A stretch of 36,881 bases of DNA from Pseudoduganella buxea (lineage in GTDB: Bacteria; Pseudomonadota; Gammaproteobacteria; Burkholderiales; Burkholderiaceae_D): the NCBI RefSeq assembly GCF_009720835.1, contig NZ_WNKZ01000066.1, forward strand, positions 1-36,881. The letters run 5' to 3'. Shown piece by piece: positions 1 to 9,091 of this stretch (within the stretch, counting starts at the first letter, position 1; each line of letters begins with the position of its first letter). Below the pieces are notes generated by a model that had not been told where the DNA came from, did no database searches, and worked only from the letters and a program-made list of their open reading frames with translations. The position numbers and the translations under genes were made by a program.

Positions 1-2
1 CG

Positions 3-1403
3 CCGCTGCTGGCCGGCACGGCCGGCGTCGTGCTGGCCCTGGCCGCGGCGGCGCTGGCGCTGCTGGCGCCGGATGCAGGGTCGGCGCAGTCGAAAGGCGT
101 CTATGTCGCCTACACGCTGGCCTTCGCGGCCGGCGGCGCGGGCGCCATGCTGCTGTTCACCCGCCATGCGGGCCTGGGCGTGGGCCTGATGCTGGCTGCG
201 CTGCCGGCGCTGATGCTGGCCACCTTGCTGGTGGCCTACCACCACAGCGGCGCCACCGCCCTGCCCAGCGCCGCCGTCGTGCTCGTCGCCGTGACCTTGC
301 TGGCGGCACATCGCCTGCTGCCCCGGCCACTGTGGCGGCTCGATCACCGCTCGCTGATGCTGGCCTTCTGCGGCCTGATCGTGCTGGCCACCGTGATTCC
401 CGTCAGCGCCAGCTATTACACGGAAGTGCGCTTCGCCACCGTGTCGCGCGACCTGCAGGTGCGGTTCAAGCACTGGGGCGAGGCGCTGGGAATGATGGAC
501 CAGGACCTTTCGACGCAGCTCTTCGGCATGGGGCTGGGACGCTACCCGGTGACCTACCTGTGGCGCAACACGCATGGCGAAACGCCCGGCACCTTCCGCT
601 ACGAGCAGGAGGGCGACAACCTGTTCCTGCGCATCGGCGCGGCCCAGTATGCGATCGGCTACGGTGAGGCACTGCGCTTCCTGCAGCATGTCGACGTGGA
701 GCCCGGCGCCACCTATGCCGTGGCGCTGGACCTGCGCCGCAGCGGCGACCAGGTGATTCCCCGCGTGGCCCTGTGCGAACGGTGGCTGCTGTATCCGCGC
801 AGCTGCCAGCACCTGAAGCTGCGCCCGGAAAAAGGCGAGACGGGCTGGCAGCATTACGAGGGCACCGTGACGGCCCGCTTCACGCCGCACTGGCTGGCCG
901 GCCAGGCGCCGGTGCAGCTGCAGGTCGCCAGCGAATCGTCCAGCGGCGCGCTGGACGTGGACAATGTGAGCGTCCGCGAGCTCAGCGGAGGGCGCGGCAG
1001 CGGCCGCGAACTGATTGCCAACGGCAGCTTCTCGCGCGCCCACGATTACTGGTTCTTCAGCAGCGACCGCAATCACATGCCGTGGCACGTGAAGAACCTG
1101 GCGCTGAACACGGTATTCGAACTGGGGTGGGTGGGCGCGGCTGTCGCGGCCCTGCTGCTGCTGGCCGCCGTGGCGCGGTTGCTGCAAGGCGCGCTGGCGG
1201 GGCAGCAGCTGAGCGCCGTGTTCCTTGCCGCGCTGGCCGGTGCCATGATGGTGGGCCTGTTCGATAGCATCACGGACGTGCCGCGCCTGGCGACCTTGCT
1301 CCTGCTGCTGGTGCTGGCCGGCGCCCTGGTGCCGGCCCGGGTGCGGCCCGTGCGCCGCGCCGGCGCGCGCCGCGGTCAGCCGGCCGAAGCCTTGATGTCG
1401 TGA
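3..1403 (+). CDS. O-antigen ligase/polymerase-like membrane protein, 5' partial
   Basis: The reading frame is open from the window edge, so the true start lies upstream; 466 residues are visible. Several hydrophobic segments occupy roughly the first 130 residues. A soluble stretch follows with the pattern QHWGEA...GMGLGRYPVTYL. After that comes a beta-rich insert (about residues 200-330, ending in LDVDNVSVREL) that resembles a jelly-roll carbohydrate-binding fold. Two or more membrane helices close the protein after an NTVFELGWVG segment. This topology, with a large periplasmic loop, fits the Wzy/WaaL-type polymerase or ligase of an exopolysaccharide locus; that is family inference, and the substrate is unknown. 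The 3' end overlaps the convergent prsR gene by 28 bases, so there is no room for a dedicated terminator. A simpler label would be O-antigen ligase domain protein. Confidence 0.7.
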   Translation, partial: PLLAGTAGVVLALAAAALALLAPDAGSAQSKGVYVAYTLAFAAGGAGAMLLFTRHAGLGVGLMLAALPALMLATLLVAYHHSGATALPSAAVVLVAVTLLAAHRLLPRPLWRLDHRSLMLAFCGLIVLATVIPVSASYYTEVRFATVSRDLQVRFKHWGEALGMMDQDLSTQLFGMGLGRYPVTYLWRNTHGETPGTFRYEQEGDNLFLRIGAAQYAIGYGEALRFLQHVDVEPGATYAVALDLRRSGDQVIPRVALCERWLLYPRSCQHLKLRPEKGETGWQHYEGTVTARFTPHWLAGQAPVQLQVASESSSGALDVDNVSVRELSGGRGSGRELIANGSFSRAHDYWFFSSDRNHMPWHVKNLALNTVFELGWVGAAVAALLLLAAVARLLQGALAGQQLSAVFLAALAGAMMVGLFDSITDVPRLATLLLLLVLAGALVPARVRPVRRAGARRGQPAEALMS

Positions 1404-2740
1404 CGTTCCAGTAAATCGTACAGGGTCGGGCGGCTCACGCCCAGCAGCTCGGAGGCCTTGACGATATTGCCGTCCACCTCCGCCAGCGCCGCCGTCACGG
1501 CCTGGTACTCGGCCTTGTCGCGCACCTCGCGCAGGTTGAACGGGCGCGGCGACGGCTGCTCGATGCCCAGGTCCAGGTCCTCGCCCAGGATGATGGAACC
1601 GCTGGCCATGATGACGGCGCGCTTGATGACGTTTTCCATTTCGCGCACATTGCCGGGCCACGCATGCTGGGCGATCTGGGCCAGCGCATCGGCCGAGAAG
1701 GTCAACGTGGGCCGCCCTTCCTGGCGGCAGAAGCGGTTCTTGAAATGCTGGGCCAGCAGCACCGCATCGCCGCTGCGTTCGCGCAGCGGCGGAATGGTCA
1801 GCACGATTTCGGACAGGCGGTAATAAAGGTCTTCGCGGAAGCGCCCTGTGCCGGCCAGCGCCTTCAGGTTCTGGTGGGTGGCGCAGATGATGCGCACATC
1901 CACCGCGATTTCCTCATGGCCGCCGACCCGCTCGATGACGCGTTCCTGCAGGAAGCGCAGCAGCTTGGCCTGCAGCGGCATCGGCAGGTCGCCCACTTCG
2001 TCGAGGAAGAAGGTGCCGCCGTGGGCCAGTTCCACCTTGCCCTTGGTCTGCTTCACGGCGCCCGTGAAGGCGCCCTTTTCGTAGCCGAACAATTCGCTTT
2101 CCAGCAGGGTCTCGGGAATGGCGGCGCAGTTGATCGCCATGAAGCGTTCCTTGGCGCGGGGGCTCAGCTGGTGCAGCGCGCGAGCCACCACCTCCTTGCC
2201 GGTGCCGCTTTCGCCCAGCACCATCACGGTGGCCGAACTGGGCGCCACCTTTTCCACGTTGCGGCATACCTTCAGCATGGCCGGGTCGCGGCTGATGATG
2301 CCCGTCAGCGGCGAATCGGCCTGGCTTTGCTGCAGCCGGCGGTGCTCCTGCTGCAGGCCGTGCAGCACGAAGGCGCGCTGGATCACGAGGTTCAGCAGCT
2401 CGGGTTCGCACGGCTTCTGGTGGAAGTCGTAGGCGCCCATGGCGACGGCATTGACGGCATGCGAGCGGTCCTGGTTGCCTGTCAGGACGATGACCTTCGT
2501 GTCCGGCGCCAGCGCCAGCATCTGCTGCAAGGTGGCCAGGCCTTCGGTGGCGCCGTCCGGATCGGGCGGCAGGCCCAGGTCCATCGTCACGACGGCCGGC
2601 TCGTGGCGGCGCAGCTGGGCCAGCGCGGCTTCGCGGTCGCCGGCCACCACGACGTCATAGGCGTCCAGGCTCCAGCGCAGCTGCTTCTGCAGGCCCGGGT
2701 CGTCTTCGATAATCAGCAGTTTCGGTTTGGTTTGCGTCAC
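1376..2740 (-). CDS. prsR: PEP-CTERM-box response regulator PrsR (sigma-54 activator)
   Basis: A 454-residue NtrC-type regulator. The receiver domain spans about 8-125, with acidic residues E12/D13/D14, likely phospho-acceptor D54 and conserved K109. The AAA+ sigma-54 interaction domain spans about 148-380, with Walker A GESGTGKE (176-183) and the sigma-54 contact loop GAFTGA (223-228). A Fis-type helix-turn-helix ends the protein (SELLGVSRPTLYDLLE). In known XrtA/PEP-CTERM loci this protein, phosphorylated by PrsK, activates sigma-54 promoters of EPS and PEP-CTERM genes. Here it lies 17 bases behind prsK in the same orientation, which supports the pairing and cotranscription. All activator motifs look intact. 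I did not find a convincing -24/-12 promoter near the window's PEP-CTERM gene, so its targets are unproven. Confidence 0.93.
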   Translation of the reverse strand: MTQTKPKLLIIEDDPGLQKQLRWSLDAYDVVVAGDREAALAQLRRHEPAVVTMDLGLPPDPDGATEGLATLQQMLALAPDTKVIVLTGNQDRSHAVNAVAMGAYDFHQKPCEPELLNLVIQRAFVLHGLQQEHRRLQQSQADSPLTGIISRDPAMLKVCRNVEKVAPSSATVMVLGESGTGKEVVARALHQLSPRAKERFMAINCAAIPETLLESELFGYEKGAFTGAVKQTKGKVELAHGGTFFLDEVGDLPMPLQAKLLRFLQERVIERVGGHEEIAVDVRIICATHQNLKALAGTGRFREDLYYRLSEIVLTIPPLRERSGDAVLLAQHFKNRFCRQEGRPTLTFSADALAQIAQHAWPGNVREMENVIKRAVIMASGSIILGEDLDLGIEQPSPRPFNLREVRDKAEYQAVTAALAEVDGNIVKASELLGVSRPTLYDLLERHDIKASAG

Positions 2741-2757
2741 AACAGTCCTTTGGCTGG

Positions 2758-4833
2758 TCAGGCGGCTTGCTCGACGGCGTGCACGCGGTAGCGCGGCAGT
2801 CTGACGGTGAACGTGGTGCCCTGCAGCGGCGTGCTGCGCACGGCCAGGCGTCCGCCCAGTTCCTGGATATATTCGCGGCTTTCGAAGGCGCCCACGCCCA
2901 TGCCGGCCGACTTGGTCGAATCGAAGGGCTTGAACAGCCGCTCGCGGATGAATTCCTCACTCATGCCCTGGCCCGTGTCGGCGATATCGATCGTCACCTG
3001 GTCGGCGTCGCCGGCGACGCGCACCGTCACGCGACCTTCCTTCGGCGTGGCCTCGATGGCGTTCTGGATCAGGTGGCCCAGCACCCGTTCGAGCCGCTCC
3101 GGGTCGGCCAGCACGGGCAGGTCGGGCTGCTGCACTTCCAGCACCGGGCGCGGCTCGAAGGCCGCCTTCAGGGCGATGGCCTGTTTCAGTAACTGGTCGA
3201 CGGCAAGGGGTCGGGCCCGTCCCTGGGTGGCACCGCGGCTGAGCTTTTGCAGCATCAGCTTCATCTTCTGCACGGAGTAGCTGACGGTGTCCTGCATGTC
3301 CCTCTGGAACTCGGGATTGTCGCGGTGCTTTTCCGCGTTGGCCGTCAGCAGCGACAGCTGGGCCACCAGGTTCTTCAGGTCGTGCACGACGAAGGTGGAC
3401 AGGCGGTTGAAGGAATCGAACTGGCGCGCCAGCATCAGCGCGCTGTCGGCCTCCTGCTGCGCCAGGTAGCTGGCGGCCTGGGTGCCGGCGATCTTCAGCA
3501 GGTCCAGCACTTCCCAGTTCAGGTTCATATTGCTGCGGGGGCGCTGCAGCACGACGAAGCCGAACAGGCGCCCGTGCAGCATCAGGGGCACGGCCAGCCA
3601 GGCGCGCGGCATCACGGCCAGCCAGGCCGGCAGCGGCGGCGGCGCGGCGGGATCGTCGGCCGGGGCACGGCGCTCGCCCCGCACATTGACTTCGACCACC
3701 CACTGCTTCTGCTCCATGAACACGCAGAACGGCGTGCCGGCCGGTTCGATCGCCGTCGCCGGCGGCACTTCCCAGTGAGCGAAGGGTTCGAAGCGGTCGA
3801 TGTCCTGCGTATCGCGGCGTATCCACAAGGCGCCGCCGGGGCTCTCCACCAGCGCGGCCAGGGCCTGGATGCTGCGCACGCCCAGGCCGGGGCCCTGCTG
3901 CGACAGGGTGCGCGTGAAGCTCAGCCACTCGTCGCGGTAGTCGTAGCTGTAGCGGAAGAAGTGCTTGCTGATGAAGACGCGCAGCCAGGCGCGGAAGCTG
4001 CCGGAGAACAGCACCGTCACCAGCAGCACGGTGGCGCCGAACAGGAAGGCCAGCTGCATCAGGCTGCCCCATTCGCCGCCGACGAAGCGCAGGTAGTAGG
4101 CGGCCGAACTCATGGCCAGCAGGTAGACTGCGGCGCCCACCAGGGTGGCCGAGTGGAACAGGATGCGGCGCGACACGGCGATCTGGTGCGACCACGAGGC
4201 ATTGCGGGCCAGCGAGACGGCGATCAGCGGCATCGTCAGCGCGTTGACGATGCCGCGCGCGCCCCACAGTTCCACGTTCAGCTCGCGGAACAGCAGCATG
4301 TCGCTGTACATGTAGAAGTCGTAGACGAAGATTGCGCCGATGCCCAGGCAGGCGAACTTGATGGCCCACCGTTCCTCGGCCGCCTTGTTGCGGTACAGCT
4401 GCTCGACCAGCAGCATGCCCAGCACGGGCAGCGCGACGCGGCCGATGGTGGTCACGTAGAACATCAGCACGGACGGCAACAGGAGGTTCGCCACCGCCGC
4501 AGCCAGCAGGGCCGCATAGGCCAGCACCACCCACAGCGCGATGCGGCTGCGGCGCCGCTCGTTGGGCCGGCGGCGCAGGTGGCCCAGCAGTGCCAGCAGC
4601 ACGGCCGTCCACGCGCCCTGGCGCAGCAGTTCGACGCATTCGGCCAGCAGCAGCGAATGGCCGCCCCGCGCCAGCCAGATCATCGACGCGCTCCACAACA
4701 CCATCACGGCGCTGGCGGCGGCAATCGCGCCCGCATATGAACGGCGGCGCCAGGCGGTCAGCAGCAACAGGCACAATAATGCAAACGCCAGCGCGGCGCT
4801 GGCGTAACTGAAGATGGCGGTACTGACGGGCAT
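2758..4833 (-). CDS. prsK: XrtA/PEP-CTERM system histidine kinase PrsK
   Basis: A membrane sensor kinase of 691 residues. About eight hydrophobic segments fill the first 285 residues. A GAF-like region follows (about 315-455). The H-box is FVVHDLKN, with phospho-acceptor His near residue 484, and the HATPase domain has an N-box (HLIQNAIEAT, about 587) and DTGQG (about 619). The architecture and its position directly upstream of prsR identify PrsK, the cognate kinase in XrtA exopolysaccharide loci. A GTG codon at 4845 would add four residues; I chose the ATG at 4833 because a GGAAG ribosome-binding site sits five bases before it. It begins 37 bases after the upstream sugar-transferase gene, which suggests one transcript. 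The signal it senses is unknown. Confidence 0.92.
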   Translation of the reverse strand: MPVSTAIFSYASAALAFALLCLLLLTAWRRRSYAGAIAAASAVMVLWSASMIWLARGGHSLLLAECVELLRQGAWTAVLLALLGHLRRRPNERRRSRIALWVVLAYAALLAAAVANLLLPSVLMFYVTTIGRVALPVLGMLLVEQLYRNKAAEERWAIKFACLGIGAIFVYDFYMYSDMLLFRELNVELWGARGIVNALTMPLIAVSLARNASWSHQIAVSRRILFHSATLVGAAVYLLAMSSAAYYLRFVGGEWGSLMQLAFLFGATVLLVTVLFSGSFRAWLRVFISKHFFRYSYDYRDEWLSFTRTLSQQGPGLGVRSIQALAALVESPGGALWIRRDTQDIDRFEPFAHWEVPPATAIEPAGTPFCVFMEQKQWVVEVNVRGERRAPADDPAAPPPLPAWLAVMPRAWLAVPLMLHGRLFGFVVLQRPRSNMNLNWEVLDLLKIAGTQAASYLAQQEADSALMLARQFDSFNRLSTFVVHDLKNLVAQLSLLTANAEKHRDNPEFQRDMQDTVSYSVQKMKLMLQKLSRGATQGRARPLAVDQLLKQAIALKAAFEPRPVLEVQQPDLPVLADPERLERVLGHLIQNAIEATPKEGRVTVRVAGDADQVTIDIADTGQGMSEEFIRERLFKPFDSTKSAGMGVGAFESREYIQELGGRLAVRSTPLQGTTFTVRLPRYRVHAVEQAA

Positions 4834-4870
4834 CAGCGCTTCCACCGGACGTTGGCTGGCCGCCGGCCGG

Positions 4871-6274
4871 TCAACGGCCTCCCCTGAATACCACCACCTT
4901 GAAGGTGTCGATCAGGACCAGCACATCGAGGAACAGGCTGTTGTTCTTGACGTAGTACAGGTCGTACTGCAGCTTCTGCACCGCGTCCTCGACGGAGTCG
5001 CCGTAGCCGTAGCGCACCTGTGCCCAGCCCGTGATGCCCGGCTTGATGCTGTGGCGTACGTTGTAGTACGGCACGCGCTGGGTCAGCTGGTCGACAAAGT
5101 ATGGCCGCTCCGGGCGCGGGCCGACGAAGCTCATCTCGCCCTTGAGCACATTGACGATCTGCGGCAGCTCGTCGATCCGCAGCTTGCGGATGATATTGCC
5201 GACGCGGGTGATGCGCGGGTCGTTCTTCGATGCCCACTGCGGCGTGCCCGACTTCTCGGCATTGGTGAACATGCTGCGGAACTTCATCACGCGGAACACG
5301 TGGCCGTCCTTGCCGACGCGCTCCTGGGCGTAGAAGACGGGTGCGCGGTCCTCGATGAAGATGGCCAGGGCGGTAATCAGCATGACGGGCAGGGTCACCA
5401 CCAGCAGCACCAGGCTGGCGACGACGTCGACGGCGCGCTTCATGAAGGTACGCAGGAAGCTCTGGTCGAAGCCGCCGCCGAACACCAGCCAGCTCGGTTG
5501 CACGGAATCGACGCGGATCTGGCAGGTCTCGCGTTCGAAGAAGGTGGCGGCATCCGTCACCTTGATGCCATACAGTTTGCAGTCCAGCAGTTCCTTGATG
5601 GGGAAGGTGCCGCCACGGCGGTTCTGCACCGAGACCACCACCTCGCTGACGCGGTTGCGGTGGGCCAGCTGCACCAGCGAGCGGCCGTCCTCCCACGCCA
5701 GCAGGCTTTCGGCCGGCACGACGCTTTCCTCGGACGGCACCTGGACATAGCCGGCGACGTGGTATTTGCGGTAGTTGCTGGGCCGCAGGGCCAGTTCGCC
5801 GCATTCCTTGGCCAGCGGACCGCAGCCGATGAAGATGATGCGCGATTCGAGGAAACGGGTTTCCGAGGTTTTCAGCAGCATCGCGCGAGAGAGCAGGATG
5901 CCGGCGCCGGATATGGCGAACACGAGGACCAGGATGCCGCGTCCGAAATACAAGTCGGGCGCGATGTAGAACACCAAGGTAAGGATGCAGAAGCCCATCA
6001 CGAAGGACGGCATCAGCTGCAGGAAGAACGGCGTGCGCAGGCCGCCCTTGAAGTTGATCTGGTACATGCCCAGTGCGCTCATGCTGAACACGATGGCGGC
6101 GGCGAACACGCAGGCCGACATGAAGAAGTGGTCCAGCTTGGGCAGCACGAAGGCGGCGCCGTCGAAGAAGCGCAGGCCGGCCCCGGCATAGAAGGAGCCG
6201 ATCAGGATCAGCACCTCCAGGAACAACAGGCTGAACACCACTTTGGAGATGTAGTGATTCGAGATTCTTAGCAT
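4871..6274 (-). CDS. EpsB-like initiating sugar-1-phosphate transferase (XrtA/PEP-CTERM glycosyltransferase)
   Basis: A 467-residue polyprenyl glycosylphosphotransferase. Four hydrophobic segments lie in about residues 10-110, then a Rossmann-like middle region, then a fifth membrane segment (AVDVVASLVLLVVTLPVML). The C-terminal bacterial sugar transferase domain has the hallmark run FRVMKFRSM followed by RITRVGNIIRKLRIDELPQ and GPRPERP. It would transfer a sugar phosphate to undecaprenyl phosphate and so start the repeat unit at the inner membrane. N-terminus and length match the family linked to XrtA systems. The frame is open further upstream, but the ATG at 6274 gives the family-typical start MLRISNHY and has a GGGGGG stretch five bases before it. 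It sits between sugar-nucleotide genes upstream and prsK downstream. Confidence 0.9.
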   Translation of the reverse strand: MLRISNHYISKVVFSLLFLEVLILIGSFYAGAGLRFFDGAAFVLPKLDHFFMSACVFAAAIVFSMSALGMYQINFKGGLRTPFFLQLMPSFVMGFCILTLVFYIAPDLYFGRGILVLVFAISGAGILLSRAMLLKTSETRFLESRIIFIGCGPLAKECGELALRPSNYRKYHVAGYVQVPSEESVVPAESLLAWEDGRSLVQLAHRNRVSEVVVSVQNRRGGTFPIKELLDCKLYGIKVTDAATFFERETCQIRVDSVQPSWLVFGGGFDQSFLRTFMKRAVDVVASLVLLVVTLPVMLITALAIFIEDRAPVFYAQERVGKDGHVFRVMKFRSMFTNAEKSGTPQWASKNDPRITRVGNIIRKLRIDELPQIVNVLKGEMSFVGPRPERPYFVDQLTQRVPYYNVRHSIKPGITGWAQVRYGYGDSVEDAVQKLQYDLYYVKNNSLFLDVLVLIDTFKVVVFRGGR

Positions 6275-6347
6275 TTTTACCCCCCAGGGCACAACGTTTC
6301 GGTACCTGTGCACGCCGCGTCCCCACGCGCCGTGCACGGCACTGCAT

Positions 6348-7391
6348 TTATCGAATGCTGGTCAGTTGCTGCACATACCACTGCATTGCCTGCTGCAGTC
6401 CCGCGCCGATGCGATGGGTCGGCGCGTACCCCAGCAGTTCCCGCGCCCGGGTGATATCGGCCTGCGAATGGCGCACGTCGCCGGCCCTGAAGTCCTTGTA
6501 TTGCGGCGCGGCCTGGCGCAGGTGCGGAAAACGCTCCTGCAGCAGTTCGCGCATCATGTCGTACAGCCCATTGAGGCTGGTGCGCTCGCCGGCCGCCACG
6601 TTATAGACGCGGTTGACGGCTTCGGGCGAATCGGCCAGCGCGGCCAGCAGGTTGGCCTGGACCACGTTGTCGATGTAGCAGAAATCGCGGCTGGTTTCAC
6701 CGTCGCCGTTGATGAAGACGGGACGGTCGCCGATCATCGCCGCGACCCACTGCGGAATCACGGCGGCATATGCGCCTTCCGGGTCCTGGCGCTGGCCGAA
6801 CACGTTGAAGTAACGCAGCCCGATCGACGCCGTGCCGTAGCTGCGCGCGAACACTTCCGCGTACAGCTCGTTGGCATACTTCGTCACCGCGTACGGCGAC
6901 AGTGGCTTGCCGATCTGGTCTTCCACCTTCGGCAGGCCGGGATGGTCGCCGTAAGTGGAGCTCGATGCGGCGTAGACGAAGCGTTGCACGCCTGCGTCGC
7001 GCGCGGCCACCAGCATGTTCAGGAAGCCCGTGATGTTCGTGGCATGCGTGGCCAGCGGGTCTTCGATGGAGCGCGTGACCGAGCCGAGCGCCGCCTCGTG
7101 CAGCACGAAGTCGGCGCCCGTGCAGGCTTCGCGGCATGTCGCCACGTCGCGGATATCGCCTTCGATGAAGTGGAAGTTGTCCCAGGCGGCGCCGCTGGCC
7201 AGACGCACCTGGTCCAGGTTGTGCCGGTGGCCCGTGGCGAAATTGTCCAGCCCCGTCACGCGCTGGCCCAGCGCCAGCAGCGCCTCGGCCAGGTTGGAAC
7301 CGATGAATCCCGCCGCACCGGTGACCAGCCAGTGATACTGCCGGCCACGCAGGTGCGCCCGCACTTCTTCAAACTTGCTCACGGCTTTCAT
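6348..7391 (-). CDS. UDP-N-acetylhexosamine 4-epimerase, WbpP/TviC type
   Basis: A 347-residue extended short-chain dehydrogenase. The NAD-binding motif GAAGFIGS is at 25-32, a serine cluster AASSSTYG at 141-148, and the catalytic pair is Y167/K171 (YAVTK). Segments such as LDNFATGH, HEAALGSV, YFNVFGQRQDP and GDGETSRDFCYI closely resemble Pseudomonas WbpP and Salmonella TviC, from memory of those sequences. These enzymes interconvert UDP-GlcNAc/GalNAc or their uronates. Directly upstream is the matching dehydrogenase, so the pair probably supplies UDP-GalNAcA (or UDP-GlcNAcA) for the polysaccharide. The 73-base gap to the downstream EpsB-like gene is compatible with one operon. The exact sugar preference cannot be read from sequence alone. 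Confidence 0.9.
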   Translation of the reverse strand: MKAVSKFEEVRAHLRGRQYHWLVTGAAGFIGSNLAEALLALGQRVTGLDNFATGHRHNLDQVRLASGAAWDNFHFIEGDIRDVATCREACTGADFVLHEAALGSVTRSIEDPLATHATNITGFLNMLVAARDAGVQRFVYAASSSTYGDHPGLPKVEDQIGKPLSPYAVTKYANELYAEVFARSYGTASIGLRYFNVFGQRQDPEGAYAAVIPQWVAAMIGDRPVFINGDGETSRDFCYIDNVVQANLLAALADSPEAVNRVYNVAAGERTSLNGLYDMMRELLQERFPHLRQAAPQYKDFRAGDVRHSQADITRARELLGYAPTHRIGAGLQQAMQWYVQQLTSIR

Positions 7392-7443
7392 GCCTTTCGG
7401 TTGTCACGGTGAAGTGACGGAAGGCTGCGCGCCTTCCGCACGG

Positions 7444-8733
7444 CTACAGGCGCCAGACGGAAAAACCGGCTTCCTGCAGGCCTGCCATATTGAACTGGGA
7501 CTTGACGTCGATGAAGCAGCCTCCCTGGTTCAACTTGGCCGTCAGGTCCGTCAGCGACAGCGCCAACAGTTCCTTGTGCGACACCGCGGCCACCACCGCG
7601 TCGGCCTGGGGCAGCTGGTCCCAGGTCTTGAGCGTGATGCCGTATTCGTGCATCGCCTCGTCCGCCTCGGCGACCGGGTCGTGCACGTGCACGTCCAGGC
7701 CGTACGACTGCAGCTCGGCCACCACTTCGGCCACCTTCGAGTTGCGCAGGTCGGGGCAGTTTTCCTTGAACGTCAGGCCCAGCACGTTCACCTTGGCGCC
7801 CTTGATGTGGGCGCCCGAGGCGATCATCTGCTTGACCGTTTTTTCGGCCACGAACTTGGCCATGCCGTCGTTGATGCGGCGCCCGGCCAGGATCACCTGC
7901 GGGTGGTAGCCGACCATCTCGGCCTTGTGCGTCAGGTAGTAGGGGTCGACGCCGATGCAGTGGCCGCCCACCAGGCCCGGACGGAAGGGCAGGAAGTTCC
8001 ACTTGGTGCCGGCCGCCTGCAGTACTTCGAGCGTATCGATGCCGATCTTGTCGAAGATGATGGCCAGCTCGTTCATCAGCGCGATATTGAGGTCGCGCTG
8101 GGTGTTCTCGATGACTTTCGCCGCCTCGGCCACCTTCACGCTGGAGGCGCGGTAGACGCCGGCCGTGATGATCGATTCGTACAGGCGGGCGATGGCGTCC
8201 AAGGTCGGCGCGTCGTCGCCGGAGACGACTTTCAGGATCGTCGTCAGGGTGTGCTGCTTGTCACCCGGGTTGATGCGCTCGGGCGAGAAGCCGATGTGGA
8301 AGTCTTCCTTCCACTTCAGGCCGGAATGCTTCTCCAGCAGCGGAATGCAGATTTCCTCGGTGGCGCCGGGATACACGGTCGATTCGTAGACCACGATGGT
8401 GCCGCGCTTCATGTGCTTGCCGACGCTGATGGAAGCGCCGATCAGCGGACCGAAATCCGGATTGTGCGCGCTGTCCACGGGCGTGGGTACGGCCACGACG
8501 ATATAGTCGGCCTGGGCCAGCGCGGCGGCATCGGTGGTAACGGACAGGTGGGCCGCCGCGCGCAGGTCGTCGGAAGACACTTCGCCGGTCGGATCGATAA
8601 AGCGCTTGTAGTTCCCGACCTTGGTTTCGGACAGATCGAAACCGATTGTTGGTCGCTTCTTGCCAAACTCTACAGCCAGCGGCAGGCCGACGTAGCCGAG
8701 CCCGACCACCGCTATGATCGCGTCATCTTTCAT
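7444..8733 (-). CDS. UDP-N-acetylhexosamine 6-dehydrogenase, WbpO/TviB type
   Basis: A 429-residue nucleotide-sugar dehydrogenase. The N-terminal NAD-binding motif is GLGYVGLP (11-18), a mid-region AEAAKVIENTQRDLNIAL carries the conserved K206 and N210, and the catalytic cysteine is C259 within GGHCIGVDPYYL. Family enzymes oxidise UDP-GlcNAc or UDP-GalNAc twice to the uronate using two NAD+. The TviB/WbpO subgroup assignment follows from overall similarity and from pairing with a WbpP/TviC-like epimerase 52 bases downstream. It is the first gene of the minus-strand row that ends with prsR. The upstream region is AT-rich and divergent from a glycosyltransferase gene. Function is secure at family level; the preferred substrate is inferred. 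Confidence 0.92.
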   Translation of the reverse strand: MKDDAIIAVVGLGYVGLPLAVEFGKKRPTIGFDLSETKVGNYKRFIDPTGEVSSDDLRAAAHLSVTTDAAALAQADYIVVAVPTPVDSAHNPDFGPLIGASISVGKHMKRGTIVVYESTVYPGATEEICIPLLEKHSGLKWKEDFHIGFSPERINPGDKQHTLTTILKVVSGDDAPTLDAIARLYESIITAGVYRASSVKVAEAAKVIENTQRDLNIALMNELAIIFDKIGIDTLEVLQAAGTKWNFLPFRPGLVGGHCIGVDPYYLTHKAEMVGYHPQVILAGRRINDGMAKFVAEKTVKQMIASGAHIKGAKVNVLGLTFKENCPDLRNSKVAEVVAELQSYGLDVHVHDPVAEADEAMHEYGITLKTWDQLPQADAVVAAVSHKELLALSLTDLTAKLNQGGCFIDVKSQFNMAGLQEAGFSVWRL

Positions 8734-9091
8734 TTTGATTCCCCAGTTCCAACAAAAAGCGACATTGCTTTTTATAGTGAACGTTAGGCCTTCCGTATTT
8801 TCAGTCTTCGGCTTGGCTCAAACGAACACGTGTATTTTCTTATGGGACAGCTGGCTACCCTGTAAGCTTCAGGACAACGGTAGAGCGTGCGAATTTTACA
8901 ACAGTATTGCAAAATTGCTACAATCGATTTTACTACCGAGATAATTCGCTGTCACAATATTTCTCGAAAAACCGAGTCAGACCTGCCCAGTTCGCAACAA
9001 TGTATGAAGTTATACAAATCTGATTTTTCATTTTCTTTTTAGCAATAGTTTCTAACCAAGAATTCATCGGCGGTTGCGCAAGGAGATTGAC
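8734..9091. promoter_or_regulatory. AT-rich divergent intergenic region
   Basis: This 358-base stretch separates the dehydrogenase gene (minus) from the fused glycosyltransferase gene (plus) and is far more AT-rich than either. I see no credible gene in it. A possible sigma-70 promoter for the plus-strand gene is noted separately. On the minus strand a TATAAA (complement of 8771-8776) could be a -10 box, but no good -35 accompanies it. No -24/-12 sigma-54 pattern was recognised on either strand. Confidence 0.5.
8895..8924 (+). promoter_or_regulatory. possible sigma-70 promoter for the GT2-GT4 gene
   Basis: TTTACA (8895-8900) and TACAAT (8919-8924) are separated by 18 bases in an AT-rich background. 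Transcription would begin near 8931, leaving a leader of about 160 bases before the GTG at 9092. Read by eye only; AT-rich DNA makes chance matches likely. Confidence 0.3.

Noticed and set aside
3247..4740. 497-codon plus-strand frame opposite prsK
   Set aside because: Antisense shadow with low-complexity Gln/His-rich sequence; PrsK motifs on the other strand are decisive.
4814..6271. 485-codon plus-strand frame opposite the EpsB-like gene
   Set aside because: Antisense shadow of a confidently identified gene, with His/Gln/Asp-rich composition and no family signature.
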